This document shows, one piece after another, positions 1 through 10,046 of a stretch of 64,000 nucleotides of DNA (position 1 is its first letter; the number at the start of each line of letters is the position of its first letter). Source of the DNA: Macrolepiota albuminosa (lineage: Eukaryota > Basidiomycota > Agaricomycetes > Agaricales > Agaricaceae); NCBI GenBank assembly GCA_027475525.1, contig JAMWFC010000012.1, positions 219,831 through 283,830 of the forward strand. Direction: 5' to 3'. The position numbers and the translations under genes are program-made. The notes beneath the pieces are model-generated. The model made no database searches, was not told the origin of the DNA, and saw only the letters and a list, made by a program, of their open reading frames with translations.

Positions 1-333
1 GCCATCATGTGGTGGGACGATTGGCGACTGCCTACGGACAATGATATGATTCGTCTCCACGCGCTACTCGCCCGCAAATCCGATCAAGGTCATGAGTACC
101 TTGAAAGTGAACTGTATTACCCAGTGGAGATGAACCCCAACCGTCAAGATTTGTGGCAACGCCGTTCTTGACATGGGCCATATCCCCCCTCTCCGTCTCA
201 ACCCTCAACGTCAGTTCAGGCTCCTACAGCCTCAACATCGTCAGGCCCCGTCGCCTCATCATCCTCGGTTAACACCGACAATGAGATGAGGATCGATACA
301 GTCCACGAGTTGTCGCGTCCGCCGTCTGCGTAA
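1..333 (+). pseudogene. C-terminal end of an LTR-retroelement ORF, unrecognised
   Basis: The window opens inside an ORF. Frame 1 reads to a TGA at 169-171 (ending WQRRS) and stays open in the same frame for another 53 codons, a Pro/Ser/Thr-rich tail, to a TAA at 331-333. The single TGA could be a true stop or a CGA-to-TGA mutation. A further open stretch in the same frame runs from about 403 to 501. The ORF sits just upstream of a polypurine tract and an LTR start at 524, so it is probably the 3'-most coding part of an LTR retrotransposon on the plus strand. I do not recognise the protein (motifs WWDDWRLPTDND and LESELYYPVEMN). Confidence 0.4.
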
Positions 334-523
334 TTATCGTAGGCAGCTCATCTCTTTTTCAATTCATACTGTCGGTTAACGTCGGCGTTGTATTTTTTGA
401 CAGATGACCTGGACATTTTTCGAGCCGTGGAGGACCAGAGTGCCTCTACATTGACCTACTTAGAGACATGGACAAATTGTCCCTCCTTGCATCGAGACTG
501 ATTACCAGTCTCAAAGGGGGGCA

Positions 524-750
524 TGTAACATATTATTGTCTAGTTAATTAATTAATATTAATTAATTATTATTACTGTACATACATGCTGGCTGCCTTAC
601 ATAAGGTAGCCAATTTTACTGTCATACGTCGTAGTACTAGAATCGAATTATCAATCTGGTTCTGTAGTGTGACTGTAAGGCTAAACCATACTTGACTTTG
701 TTTCAATAAGTCTCTACTATCTCTATCAGCTTTTCTACTTCATTCCAACC
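524..750 (+). repeat. LTR (3' LTR of the partial element), right end approximate
   Basis: A polypurine tract, TCAAAGGGGGGCA (511-523), is followed directly by TGTAACATATTATTG, the arrangement expected at the junction of internal region and 3' LTR. The right end is not defined, because no second LTR copy or target duplication lies in the window. Confidence 0.5.
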
Positions 751-894
751 CATATGGCACCATACCATAAGATTATTTCCTCCTCCATGCTTCACAGTAG
801 GTGTAGTTGTTCAGTTTAAAATGCTTTCCCCTTGTAGCTTTCACACATACTGCTTCCTATCTGACTCAATCTTGTTGATTTTTGTCTCATCTGT

Positions 895-1671
895 CGATGA
901 TGCCCAGAAGTTGATCAGTAGCAGACATGGTTTACAGCTACTGACCAGGAAAAATGCATTGTGCACACTAAGTGTTGAGGGAGTCCTGGGCAAGTCCCAG
1001 AGAACAAATCAAAAATGGGTTGAATGGCAAGGTTTGGTGAAGGTTGGTAAGAGTAGTTGGTAAGGGATGTGTGGCAAGGATAATGCACTAACAATGTGGT
1101 GCACCTAAATGAAAGAGGGAGCAGATACAAGTAAAGTGTGGCAAAAAGTGCAGCAAGAGAACTGGAGGCTTGACAACAATTAAGCTGTGTGATGCTTGCT
1201 GTAGATGCAAAGCATGTAGGTTCCATATATGTAACTGTGGCAAGCAGGCTAGAGATGTTCAGACAGTTGGCAACTATGAACTTAGTCAGTGCAAAAGAAA
1301 GCTGAACCATAGATTGAACTGAGATGTAAATGGGGTACTCTGTTCTGTGTTGTAGCTAGTGACAATGGTAAGTATTTATAGTAAATATGAGTTCACCATT
1401 GCTAAATGGCTAAAGATCACTAAGGAGCAGTAAACTGTAAGTCAATGTTATGCATTAAACTAAGTAGTAAGAAATGAATAAGAAAACTGTCTGTCTAACT
1501 GAGCCACCAGTGCTATCACTGATTTGTTCCATTGATTGCTGTGCATGGCCATCAGGTAAGGCCTAAAATGGATAAATTGTATGTATCAAGTTTGGAACAA
1601 GGTGTGGCAAGGTGTCTGGAGCCAATGCTGAGCCTGCCATTGATGTGCCTAGCCTGTGTAGAATTCTATCA
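895..1671 (-). repeat. Solo LTR, old copy of the LTR family at 17603/28213
   Basis: This 777-bp block aligns end to end with the 950-bp LTR at 17603-18552. The left edge has GATGATGCCC where the other has GATGACGCCC, both share the GGGCA-GTCCCAGAGAACA block, and the right edge shares GAGCCTGCC-TTGATG-GCCTA and ends CTATCA. It is flanked by a 4-bp direct repeat CTGT (891-894 and 1672-1675), as expected for a solo LTR. It is much more diverged and AT-rich than the younger copy. Orientation is given relative to the pol genes of the complete element. Confidence 0.8.
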
Positions 1672-1675
1672 CTGT

Positions 1676-3540
1676 CTACAACACCCTTTTCCAGTTCTTC
1701 ACAGTCCAGTTCTGATGCTTCTGTAAGAGTTTAAGTTCTCACTCACATAAGACACAGAATCTGCCAAATTGGTAGATTTTTCTGTACATAATGTAAGTAA
1801 AAAAGTATCTACCCAAACATAATTAAATACAATAATTTAATTAGAGGAGTAATTACTATTGTAATTACTCTGGCTTGTTTAAATAGTACTTTTCTAAAAT
1901 AATATGAACACCTCTCTGAGGTGCTGAAGCCAACTACAGTAGAAGAACATCAGATAAGAGAATCTCTAGAAGGTCTCCAGTTACATACCCCCCTTTTAGA
2001 CCAATGTACAGTCTCAAAGAAAAAGGCTTGAGAAAAGTGTGATCACACCATGGTCTGGTTGTAGTACTTGGTTGCAAGTAGTACTGATAGTTCTGGGGCT
2101 TGATGGTGTAGAATGTTACTTGCAATGCACACTGACTTGATGATGAAGTTGATATATTATAATGTTGAAGGCTTTCAATAATCTTCCTGAAACAGAAGGT
2201 TCTCAAGAAACTCCAGCCTAAGTGATTCACTCCCTGGGAATCACCGAGCCTTTGCCTATCAATTGCCTGTCTATTCTTTACTAAACTTGGCCTATTTATA
2301 CTGTTTTTCTGGTGCACAGACTACTATCTACACATGATTCTTTGTTGTCAACTCTCTAGCCTCCAGAACATATTTGATAGTCCAAATTCTCTTTTGGGAG
2401 GCATGTTTTGGTGCCACCAGTTCCACCATTCAACTTCTTGTTCCACTATTCCTCTGGATGTCTCTGATTGCCACTTACCCATTTGCTTCAGCTCCATTTA
2501 GCACAATCCCATTCATAGATCCTTCTTTCCTCTTTTAGTGCTTCCCTGCATTCCATGCTTCTTTTCCTTTTCCCTTTCAATCATGTCAAATCAGGCATTG
2601 TCAGATCTGATCTTGATCTAGATCATCACAAATTGATCCCATTTTGTCACTTCTGCCAGCTCCCATGCTTCCCCTCCTCATTACAGTAGTTGGACTATTG
2701 TTGAGTGGATAGCTTGAGCTGGTCCCTGCTCTTTGTTCTGTACTGTCTGTGTATTTATTGGGGTGTTTTTGAAGATATAATTTGTTGAGACTGCTACCAG
2801 GAGGCTTACAGTTTTCAGCCTTATGATTAAATGTTTATTTTGACTTCTGATGCATGTTGTGTCCCTGACTGCTGGTACAGCATTGTATCACTGATGTGAT
2901 AGGGGAGGCCAATGGCTCACATAGACTAGAAGAATAATTCTCTAGTTAAGAAGATTGCATATGCTTGTTGAGGGAGGCAGGTTGTGAGGACAGTGCCAAT
3001 GTGTCAGATAGAGGAAGATGCAACTCTAACATGATGGTAGGTTCTGCTGAAGAGCTGGAGCAAGACTGAAGAAGTGGTCTGTATTGCACAGTTCACTTCC
3101 ATAAATGATGGATGTTGGGGTCTGCCCCAATATAACAGTGTAATCTGTGGTTGGCATAGAACCAATGCTGTTTGTCCTCCTCTTTAGCCAAGAGCACATG
3201 AAGGCAATAAACATCTACATTGGTAGAGTGGGTCAACCATGCTTATACTGATGGTATGGTATACTTGGAGTGCCAATTCTTTTAACTGAGTGCAGCCATG
3301 TCCCAGTACATTCATGTCAACAATGAATGACACCAATGCAAATACAAAGAACTAGTGGCCATCCTAAAATGGGATGGATGGAGGACACCCACTAAAATCT
3401 GGTTGTAGAGCATTACTTGCAATATGTTGTCTTTTGGTGATAGTGCCAGCTGCCTTGTCAGGGAATATCAGCACCATAATGGACACTGCTGTCCATGACA
3501 CTGGTACAAATGGATTGTTCAGATGGGCCAGATTGAACTC
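1676..3540. other. AT-rich stretch without a recognisable gene
   Basis: Short ORFs on both strands are interrupted by stops and lack splice-linked partners or known motifs. The base composition and low-complexity look match decayed transposon DNA. Nothing more specific could be supported. Confidence 0.5.
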
Positions 3541-4493
3541 CTATACTGTCTCACAGTACAGTCTTGGCTTGGCTAGCACCAGAGCTATTTGACAAGCAAA
3601 GAAAGATTGAGTCTTGCCCTGGGACAACAAGGATCTAGTGAGTGCATGACCAAATATGGTCCTCCAATGCATTTGATAGGTGGTATTGAATGCTATACCA
3701 GGTATAGCATTGGGCATCCTGGGGTGCCCAAAGTACAATGTGCTCTGGGCCCATTTTTTCAGGTCCAGTGTCTTCTTCTTGATCTGCTCAAAGCTGACTT
3801 CCACCAAAGTCATAGTGCAATGGCTTCCTCACTCCTTTGTGTGCACAATACCCTCAGACACTAGCAGAGGCAGCTTCCTCATTTATGGCTAAGTGAGTGT
3901 CAAAAGGAGGATCCACCTCCTTGTACTTAGGCTGGTTCAATACTATTTTCATGGTCTTGTCCTGAGCGCTCACATCACATGCATCACTCACTTGCCTGAA
4001 CTCCCTATACAAATAATAACCAGTGACCCTTCATTGGCCTGTGCAAATCAGTTGTGAATTAATTCCACTAGCTTGTGCAACTGAAGGGGATTTATGGGAA
4101 ACTCTTATGGTAAGATCTTCTTCAGGGGTCTCTTCTTATTGTTGTACCCACTTATATGAGTAGACTTATGCTCATATGCATTGCAAGCCTTGGTCCCCAC
4201 ATATACTGTATTGTTTGCAAATGAATAATAGAAATGACAATCTAACCTGCCTTTGAAGAACAAGTTGAGCCTCTCTACCATTTGATCTGCAAATACTTGA
4301 ACCCCAAGGCTTGAGAAGATAATCCCAGTAGCTTCTTCAGAGTGCCTCTTCAGATTGTGCTTCAGCTCTGCAGCTTCATTCTTGCGCTTTTTCTCCTTCT
4401 TCAGGTTGCATGCAATGTGCACTCCCCACTCATGTTTAGACTCCTCCTTGTCAGGAGTAGCCTCATCAGAACTAATATATGCCACCTCCTTGT
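3541..4493 (-). pseudogene. Decayed coding remnant, probably transposon derived
   Basis: Minus-strand reading frames (4105-4527 and 3541-3813) show lysine/glutamate-rich and then better ordered sequence, for example FFKGRLDCHFYYS and GTKACNAYEHKSTHISGYN, broken by many stops. They abut the chromovirus LTR at 4494, which seems to have landed in them. I do not recognise the family. The stretch includes a 23-bp perfect palindrome (3689-3711, arms AATGCTATACC around one A). Confidence 0.35.
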
Positions 4494-4989
4494 TGTCAGA
4501 GGACTCCTCATTTCTTCCTTTTCTCACTTCTTATCTCTTTACTCTCCCTTCATTCATTCTTTTATTTCTTCTGACATTATTTCATTTTACTGTTGCTATT
4601 CTTTCAACACAATCTGTTAGTACTACTTTCAGCTCTTGAGGTGCTCTGGTTCTTTAGCTACCATTCAGACAAGTGTGGGCCCCTCAACACTGCTTCCAGA
4701 CTGCTTATATAAGCCAGAGTTTGCCAGAGTTTGCCCCTTATTTGTGCAATTGTTTCTGTAGGCAATTTTTGAGTTTTTAAGGTTTTGTTGTACTACAGTT
4801 GTTTCCCATGCTTCAGAGGCCCCAGAAGCATCCAACCTGGCATAGGAAATCCCTAGACTTGTTCTCTCTGGATCTCCCTCTGTCAGATGAGTAGCTATCA
4901 TGATATTATCAGTATATATTCTAATACACTTTGGATCTCCCTCTGCCAGCTGTATGACTGAGCCACAGCCTCTAGAGGTTGCCCTTACA
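4494..4989 (-). repeat. LTR of the chromovirus family (3' LTR of the remnant to its right)
   Basis: On the minus strand it begins TGTAAGGGCAACCTCTAGAGG and ends CTCTGACA, matching the copies at 5712-6086, 52934-53365 and 55022-55358. It lies directly downstream of the chromodomain-integrase remnant on the same strand and behind a short purine run, so it is best read as that element's 3' LTR. The flanking pentamers do not match, consistent with loss of the element's other end. It is longer than its relatives because a segment containing CAGAGGGAGATCC is repeated. Confidence 0.75.
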
Positions 4990-6170
4990 ATATCCTCTTG
5001 CTGCTGTTGTGGCATTTCCTCTCTCAACTCTCCCCCACCAGAGCTCCATGAGCTCTGATTTCCTCTTGAATAATGGTGTTCTTGCTGGGACAATGACATT
5101 AGCCATGACACATAGGTAGTTGAATGACAAAAGCAAAATTCAAAGCCATCCTTACTTGGCTCTACACATCCTGTCCTTCCTTGGCAACTGTGCAGGATGC
5201 TTTATGCCCTGCAGCTCCAAGTACTGGTCCAGTGCTGCCAACTTCACACATGTCTGATGCGGCTCCCATGTCATTTCCTCCAAGCTCCACCATACTTCAT
5301 ACTCAAGCCCCCCTTTATTGTTCTACCAATGGCCTATCAGGTCCTCGACAAACCACTCCTGGTCATTACCAGCCCCAAAGTCATATGCCTCTGGAATTAC
5401 ATGTCTGGAAAACAATGCATCATCATTCAGCCTAAATGGTCAAAGCAATGATACATGAAATTTTAGTACAATTCTTCATGCCTGGAGCACCATAAGCAAC
5501 TCCAACACATAATTAGATGACCCCAGGTCAGCCTGGGTGATCTTATATGGCCTGATGTACTTTGGACAAAGCTTGCTTGCCCTGCCCTTGGGCAGATTCA
5601 AGTTCTGAGTAGACAAATATACTAGTGAACCCACCATCAGTGGCAGCTCCTCCACCCTGCATTTATTGGCATATGCCACCTGAAACACATGTGCTTCAAT
5701 GATTGTGTCATTGTCAGGGGACTCCTCCTCAATCCCTCTTTTCTGCCTCCTTTTCTGGAGCTCTGGATAACTCCAGAGCATTTCCCATGCCCTGGTCACA
5801 ATTTTCTTTCCAGAGCTCCAGAGAACTCTGGAGCATTTCCCATGCCCCTGGAGTTCTTCAGGCCTCCCAGAGCTAGCTGTTTGATACTGTACAGTTGCTC
5901 CCATGCCTTCTGCCCCCCATATTGATGCGCTGCACCAGCAGAGAAATCCTCAGACTTGTTCTCTTTAGATTTCCCTCTGCCAGATGATTAGTTATTGATT
6001 GTATTATTTCTACTTTCTCTAATACACTTTGGATTTCCCTCTGCCAGTTGTGTGATTAGCCGCAACCTCCAGAGGTTGCCCTCACAGTCATGGGCATTGG
6101 CTAAGTTTTCCAGCACAGCTCACACAAAGTCATTGGTGTGAATATGTAATAGTCAAGACCACTCTGCTGA
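4990..6170 (-). pseudogene. Ty3 chromovirus pol remnant: integrase C-terminus plus chromodomain
   Basis: Reading the minus strand from about 6160 to 5100 and skipping the inserted LTR gives the C-terminus of a Ty3-type integrase. It starts with a helix (VLENLANAH then TIIEAHVFQVAYANK), followed by VGSLVYLSTQNLNLPKGRA and the GPY/F-type module KLCPKYIRPYKI (about 5500-5650). A chromodomain follows at about 5170-5400, with EWFVEDLIGH, EYEVWWSLEEMTWEP and a C-terminal helix. Stops and frame changes show decay. Chromodomains in this position define Ty3 chromoviruses, where they guide integration to chromatin. The rest of the polyprotein to the right is missing. Confidence 0.8.
5712..6086 (-). repeat. 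Solo LTR of the chromovirus family, nested in integrase remnant
   Basis: This 375-bp LTR begins TGTGAGGGCAACCTC and ends CCCCTGACA on the minus strand. It is flanked by a perfect 5-bp direct repeat GTCAT (5707-5711 and 6087-6091). Removing the LTR and one repeat rejoins the integrase reading frame (NLANAHD to TIIEAHVFQ), so it inserted into an existing relative. Confidence 0.88.
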
Positions 6171-6669
6171 AAGAAGATTTTGAGCTTCATGGACTACTTG
6201 CTGAATTCTCCTGTGGTACAGTCAAATGGAGTTTCTAAGGCTAACCAGTAGGCATTCAGTTTAGCAGGACAAATATACAGGTAGACTGTATAGAGGCTAT
6301 AAATGTTCAAGGAGTCAGGAAAAAAATGGAGTCTGTTGTGTTATTTCCTGAGAAAAAGACAATAAAAAACAAGAAGATCTCAGTTGTTGCATGGGAATAG
6401 AATTAATTGGTGTTAAGGCATAATCAATTGATCAATCAGGAATCAGGACCCAAGATGTGGATGAGTTTGTTGTGTGGTGTTCAAAGGATACCACAATGGC
6501 CCATAACCTGTTAGAACTTGTTACCTAGTAATAATCTAATATATTCATAAGTATGTGAATCCTCAGTTCAGAATAAGTAACTGAGCATGTGTTTATGTAT
6601 GGATGTAGTGATATTTATATGTAAGTATTGAAACAAAAGAAGAAATAAAGAGAATGTAATATGTGTTTT
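6171..6669. other. AT-rich intergenic sequence
   Basis: No gene or clear repeat was recognised. The right edge holds the first copy of the SINE target duplication (about 6655-6669). Confidence 0.45.
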
Positions 6670-7044
6670 TTTTGGTGGTATCACTGTGGACACCATAGAC
6701 AGTTCTCAATGGACAACCTCTATGGGCTGGGATATTGCAGGGTAACCCACTTCCATAAAGGAATTGGACCTCCATGTTACCAAGAGGCAGGAATGCATTT
6801 ACACATGAATCCTGGATTTTTGTCCAAGAGACAGTGTGGGACTCATGAATTTTTTATCCATAATACTCACTAAACCTTCCCTTATGCAGCTGAAACCAGG
6901 TATTCTGTGGTGGTGATTGGGGTAGGTACCTGGGTGGGAGATGCAGTTCAAACCCATAACCTCTTGCTGCAGTATTTGTCAGCATGAGGCCATTCAAGGG
7001 GTTTTAGACTTTGAGGGTGTTGCCACTACACCATGCATCCTCCA
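6670..7044 (-). mobile_element. Full-length tRNA-derived SINE (about 375 bp)
   Basis: On the minus strand the element starts near 7044 and carries a perfect RNA polymerase III A box, TGGTGTAGTGG (7023-7033). About 70 bp on is a diverged B box, GGTTTGAACTGC (about 6943-6954). It ends GTGATACCACC followed by an A run (T run on the plus strand). It is flanked by 15-bp direct repeats differing at one position (TGTAATATGTGTTTT at 6655-6669 and TGTGATATGTGTTTT at 7045-7059), the mark of LINE-driven target-primed insertion. A truncated relative lies at 35248-35325. No partner LINE was seen in the window. Confidence 0.8.
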
Positions 7045-7059
7045 TGTGATATGTGTTTT

Positions 7060-9743
7060 GTTTGTTTACTTATCAATATATATCATGCTATCCAATTCTT
7101 AGATTTATATATACTTGTAGACCATAATACATCAAGCTTTATACAAACAGTGGCCAGAATTTCTCCTTCTGCCTCAATATTGTGCTACTGGTCTTTATTA
7201 AGTATCCAATCTTATGGACAGTCATTGACAAAACCCTACTGTAGACCTTAGTATTGCTATGCACTGCAGTGGGCTATCTCTATTGATTATTGGGTGCCTT
7301 AGTACTGACTCTCAGTTTTGAAAATAGGAGTGATGCTAAGTACTTTCTAAATATTGGTCTAAGATGGAGCTGAAAAGTAACATATGAAGTGTTTAGGTCT
7401 ATTTTGTTCTGTAAAGAGGTACTTGAACATCAATGCAAATAAGCTGCCTATACCAGCAATCAGAAAAACTCAGTTCCAGATGAGCTAGATAGTTTTATAA
7501 CAATTTCAGAGTTTAGCAGAGGAAATCAAGATAGTACAATGAAAAGAGTAGAATACACAAGCCAGAAACAGTCATGAATATTTAGACAACTACAGACTTA
7601 CAATCAAAACACAATTAGTAACTCACTGCATTTGGATAGGGCTCTGCTTTGCTTACTTAAAATTACCTGACCCTCACAATACTTGAGGCTCACTAGCCTG
7701 GACAGGAACTATTGAGCTGTAATTTTACTTGACCTGCCAGGGCAATACCAATAGATAATTTCATTGGTATTTCCTCTAGAAGAAACATTACCTATGGTGC
7801 AAGGTGTCTAGTTACCACTACTTTTGGTCAAGTAAAACTACATTAGATAGTTATCAAATTTCTTATTCCTCTTGATAAATTGTATATCTTCATGAAAGCA
7901 ATTGATTGAATCTGTTATTGAATTCTTTGTTAGGATAATGACATTCATCTTTCTTTTAGCTAATACATTTTGCTAACATTAAAGTGATACTTTGACAGAA
8001 TTTCATTTCATTTCAGAAAGTTTGCTTTTTATATAATGAAAATTATAGAGTCAGAATGGGACAAAAGTACTGAATCAAATACACGAATCACTAGTAATCC
8101 AATATTAATCTGCTTAAAAAATACAGCATTCAAGTGAAATGGTTCAAGTTTCTTTTTGTAATAGTAAATCTACAAACAAGAAAAGGACAACAACTTTGAG
8201 TAGACTAAATATAAAAAATAAAAAAATTACTTGCAATGAAATTGGAAAAATGCTTTGCAATATTTCACTCTATCTGGTTGTTTTCAAACATTTCTTGAAT
8301 TTTTGTACGAGAGTTGAGCCTGCACATATAACATAATATGTGAAGATAGAAATTCAAAGTCATGTGAAAAACAAGCCATTGACATACGTCACCTGTAATT
8401 GTCAAACAATATGTAATTAGTTGTTTTATTAACATATAAAAACAGATATCTAGTCAACTAACCAGCATTGAATTGACATAAACTAGTTTTTATAAGAAAT
8501 TAGTAGAGAAAACAAAAGCAATGCTCACAACATACATTTTCCATTAACAATGACAAATGCTGGACATGTTTGCCATGAGTATTTAATAAACAGAAATTCT
8601 ATTCAAATATGAGGACACACCCATGGAAAGAATACTTGTAGGAGGAGTTATGTAAAACTATATCAAATAAGTACAAAAACAATGGATGATAAAGCATGAA
8701 TTCAATGTCACATACTGTTATAAGTATACAAATTGCAGTGATGCTTGTCAATAGTCCATTTCCAATACTATGTGTTAGTTATAAATATGCTGCAGCAGAA
8801 TGGAAATGTAAGAATACCTGAAAACAACGAGATGTTTGATTACATTCTCAGACCTAAGCAATGTTGTATATGCAATATCCTTTTGAGCCAAGAACAAAAT
8901 AGAACTCACTCTTTGAATCCACTTCGCATCTTGTTCAAAAAAAAAACAAGAGATACACTGATGGTTATATCACAAACAATTGTCATGATCAAGCTGATTG
9001 AATATGTGATCTTTTCCAGAAGTTAGTCAAGGATAAGACATAAACCTTGAAAAATCATTATTCCCACATGTGGTATTTTTCTTCTCATAACAAACACCGA
9101 AACAATCCCATATCTGTTGGAAAGCTTGAGTGTTCTTCATAATATATGATAAATTGACACAAACTCAGCAACATTTGCAACTAAATCAGGACTTGAAATC
9201 AGAAAACATAAGTCTGATAGAGTTGACTCACCCAGTCCAATACCTGATTACATATTAGCAAAAGCATTCAAAAATACAATGTTAGCATACCCAATTGGGC
9301 AAGAGAGGTGACCACCTATGAACAACTGTCATTAGAAGAATAGAGACAAGAACAATAGAATACTATGAAGACAACAAGAGGCTTTTGCCATCTATGTCCG
9401 ACACTGACTGCAGAGGATAAGGTATGCTATATTAGATGAGGAAAATATAGTGCTCACCACAATACACTCTATAAGCATAGAAACTGTTTCGTAGTTCAGA
9501 TTTGGATGAGTGACATTCAATGATATAAGATCACCTCTGGACTGTTGATGTAATTATAAGCTTCACAAGTCATTGTAATGAGATTTGTGGAAGAAAAGGA
9601 GCATATGTTAACATACAGTGGCTGTTACAGAAGCCTAACAAGGGCATCACATTCAATATGACCAAGTGGATGGATATCCTACGTACTGCAACTCCCCTAG
9701 AAGAAAAGGGTCAAACAGAAAATAAAATTGCATCAGAACTCAC
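7060..9743. other. AT-rich region, possible decayed downstream exons
   Basis: No clear gene was found. On the minus strand around 8750-9700 there are intron-like borders and weak similarity to later exons of the degenerate DUF6534-like gene at 9744-10046 (for example MRSGFKE near 8930), but no continuous reading could be assembled. Confidence 0.35.
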
Positions 9744-10046
9744 CAAGGCATAACCAAGGCTAATAATGTGTTCTCTGGCAACTTGCACATGATGTAGATG
9801 TGGTGTACTCCCTGTATCAAGAATGCTGCATATGCCCCGTCCAGAGTGCTATATGACACAGAACTTAATAGCAAAAATGGATCGGTCAAATAAACTTACA
9901 ATAATGTTGCAACCTGGAGACTCCCGAATTTAATCAGGTCAAAAAGACTCAGAGGGTGATGACTTACCATTGATTTCAAAAACCAGTTGTCAGCAGGATA
10001 TGTGCGGAAATAATAGGCCGTTTGTGAACATGTAATGCCAAAAAGT
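9744..10046 (-). pseudogene. DUF6534-like membrane protein, degenerate
   Basis: Two well-bordered minus-strand exons resemble the first membrane helices of the Agaricomycete DUF6534 family. Exon 9968-10046 (acceptor CTAG, donor GTAAGT) encodes LFGITCSQTAYYFRTYP and ADNWFLKSM. Exon 9744-9848 (acceptor ATAG, donor GTGAGT) encodes LDGAYAAFLIQGVHHIYIM. The family usually has seven membrane helices and about 300 residues. The upstream start and downstream exons could not be assembled, and later frames contain stops, so I call it a pseudogene. It could be a real gene with introns I failed to place. The function of the family is unknown. Confidence 0.4.

Noticed and set aside
821..1310. Overlapping small ORFs on both strands at 821-1063 and 915-1310
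   Set aside because: They lie inside the solo LTR or cross its left edge; no motif supports them.
3689..3711. 23-bp palindrome as a possible regulatory site
   Set aside because: It lies in decayed repeat DNA with no nearby gene; more likely a relic of the element.
4665..5111. 148-codon minus-strand ORF as a host gene
   Set aside because: It spans the LTR and the tail of the chromovirus remnant, and its repeated peptide parts recur wherever the LTR occurs.
6943..7033. A and B boxes as a functional tRNA gene
   Set aside because: No cloverleaf can be closed around them, and the unit has an A-rich tail and target duplications, which fits a SINE.
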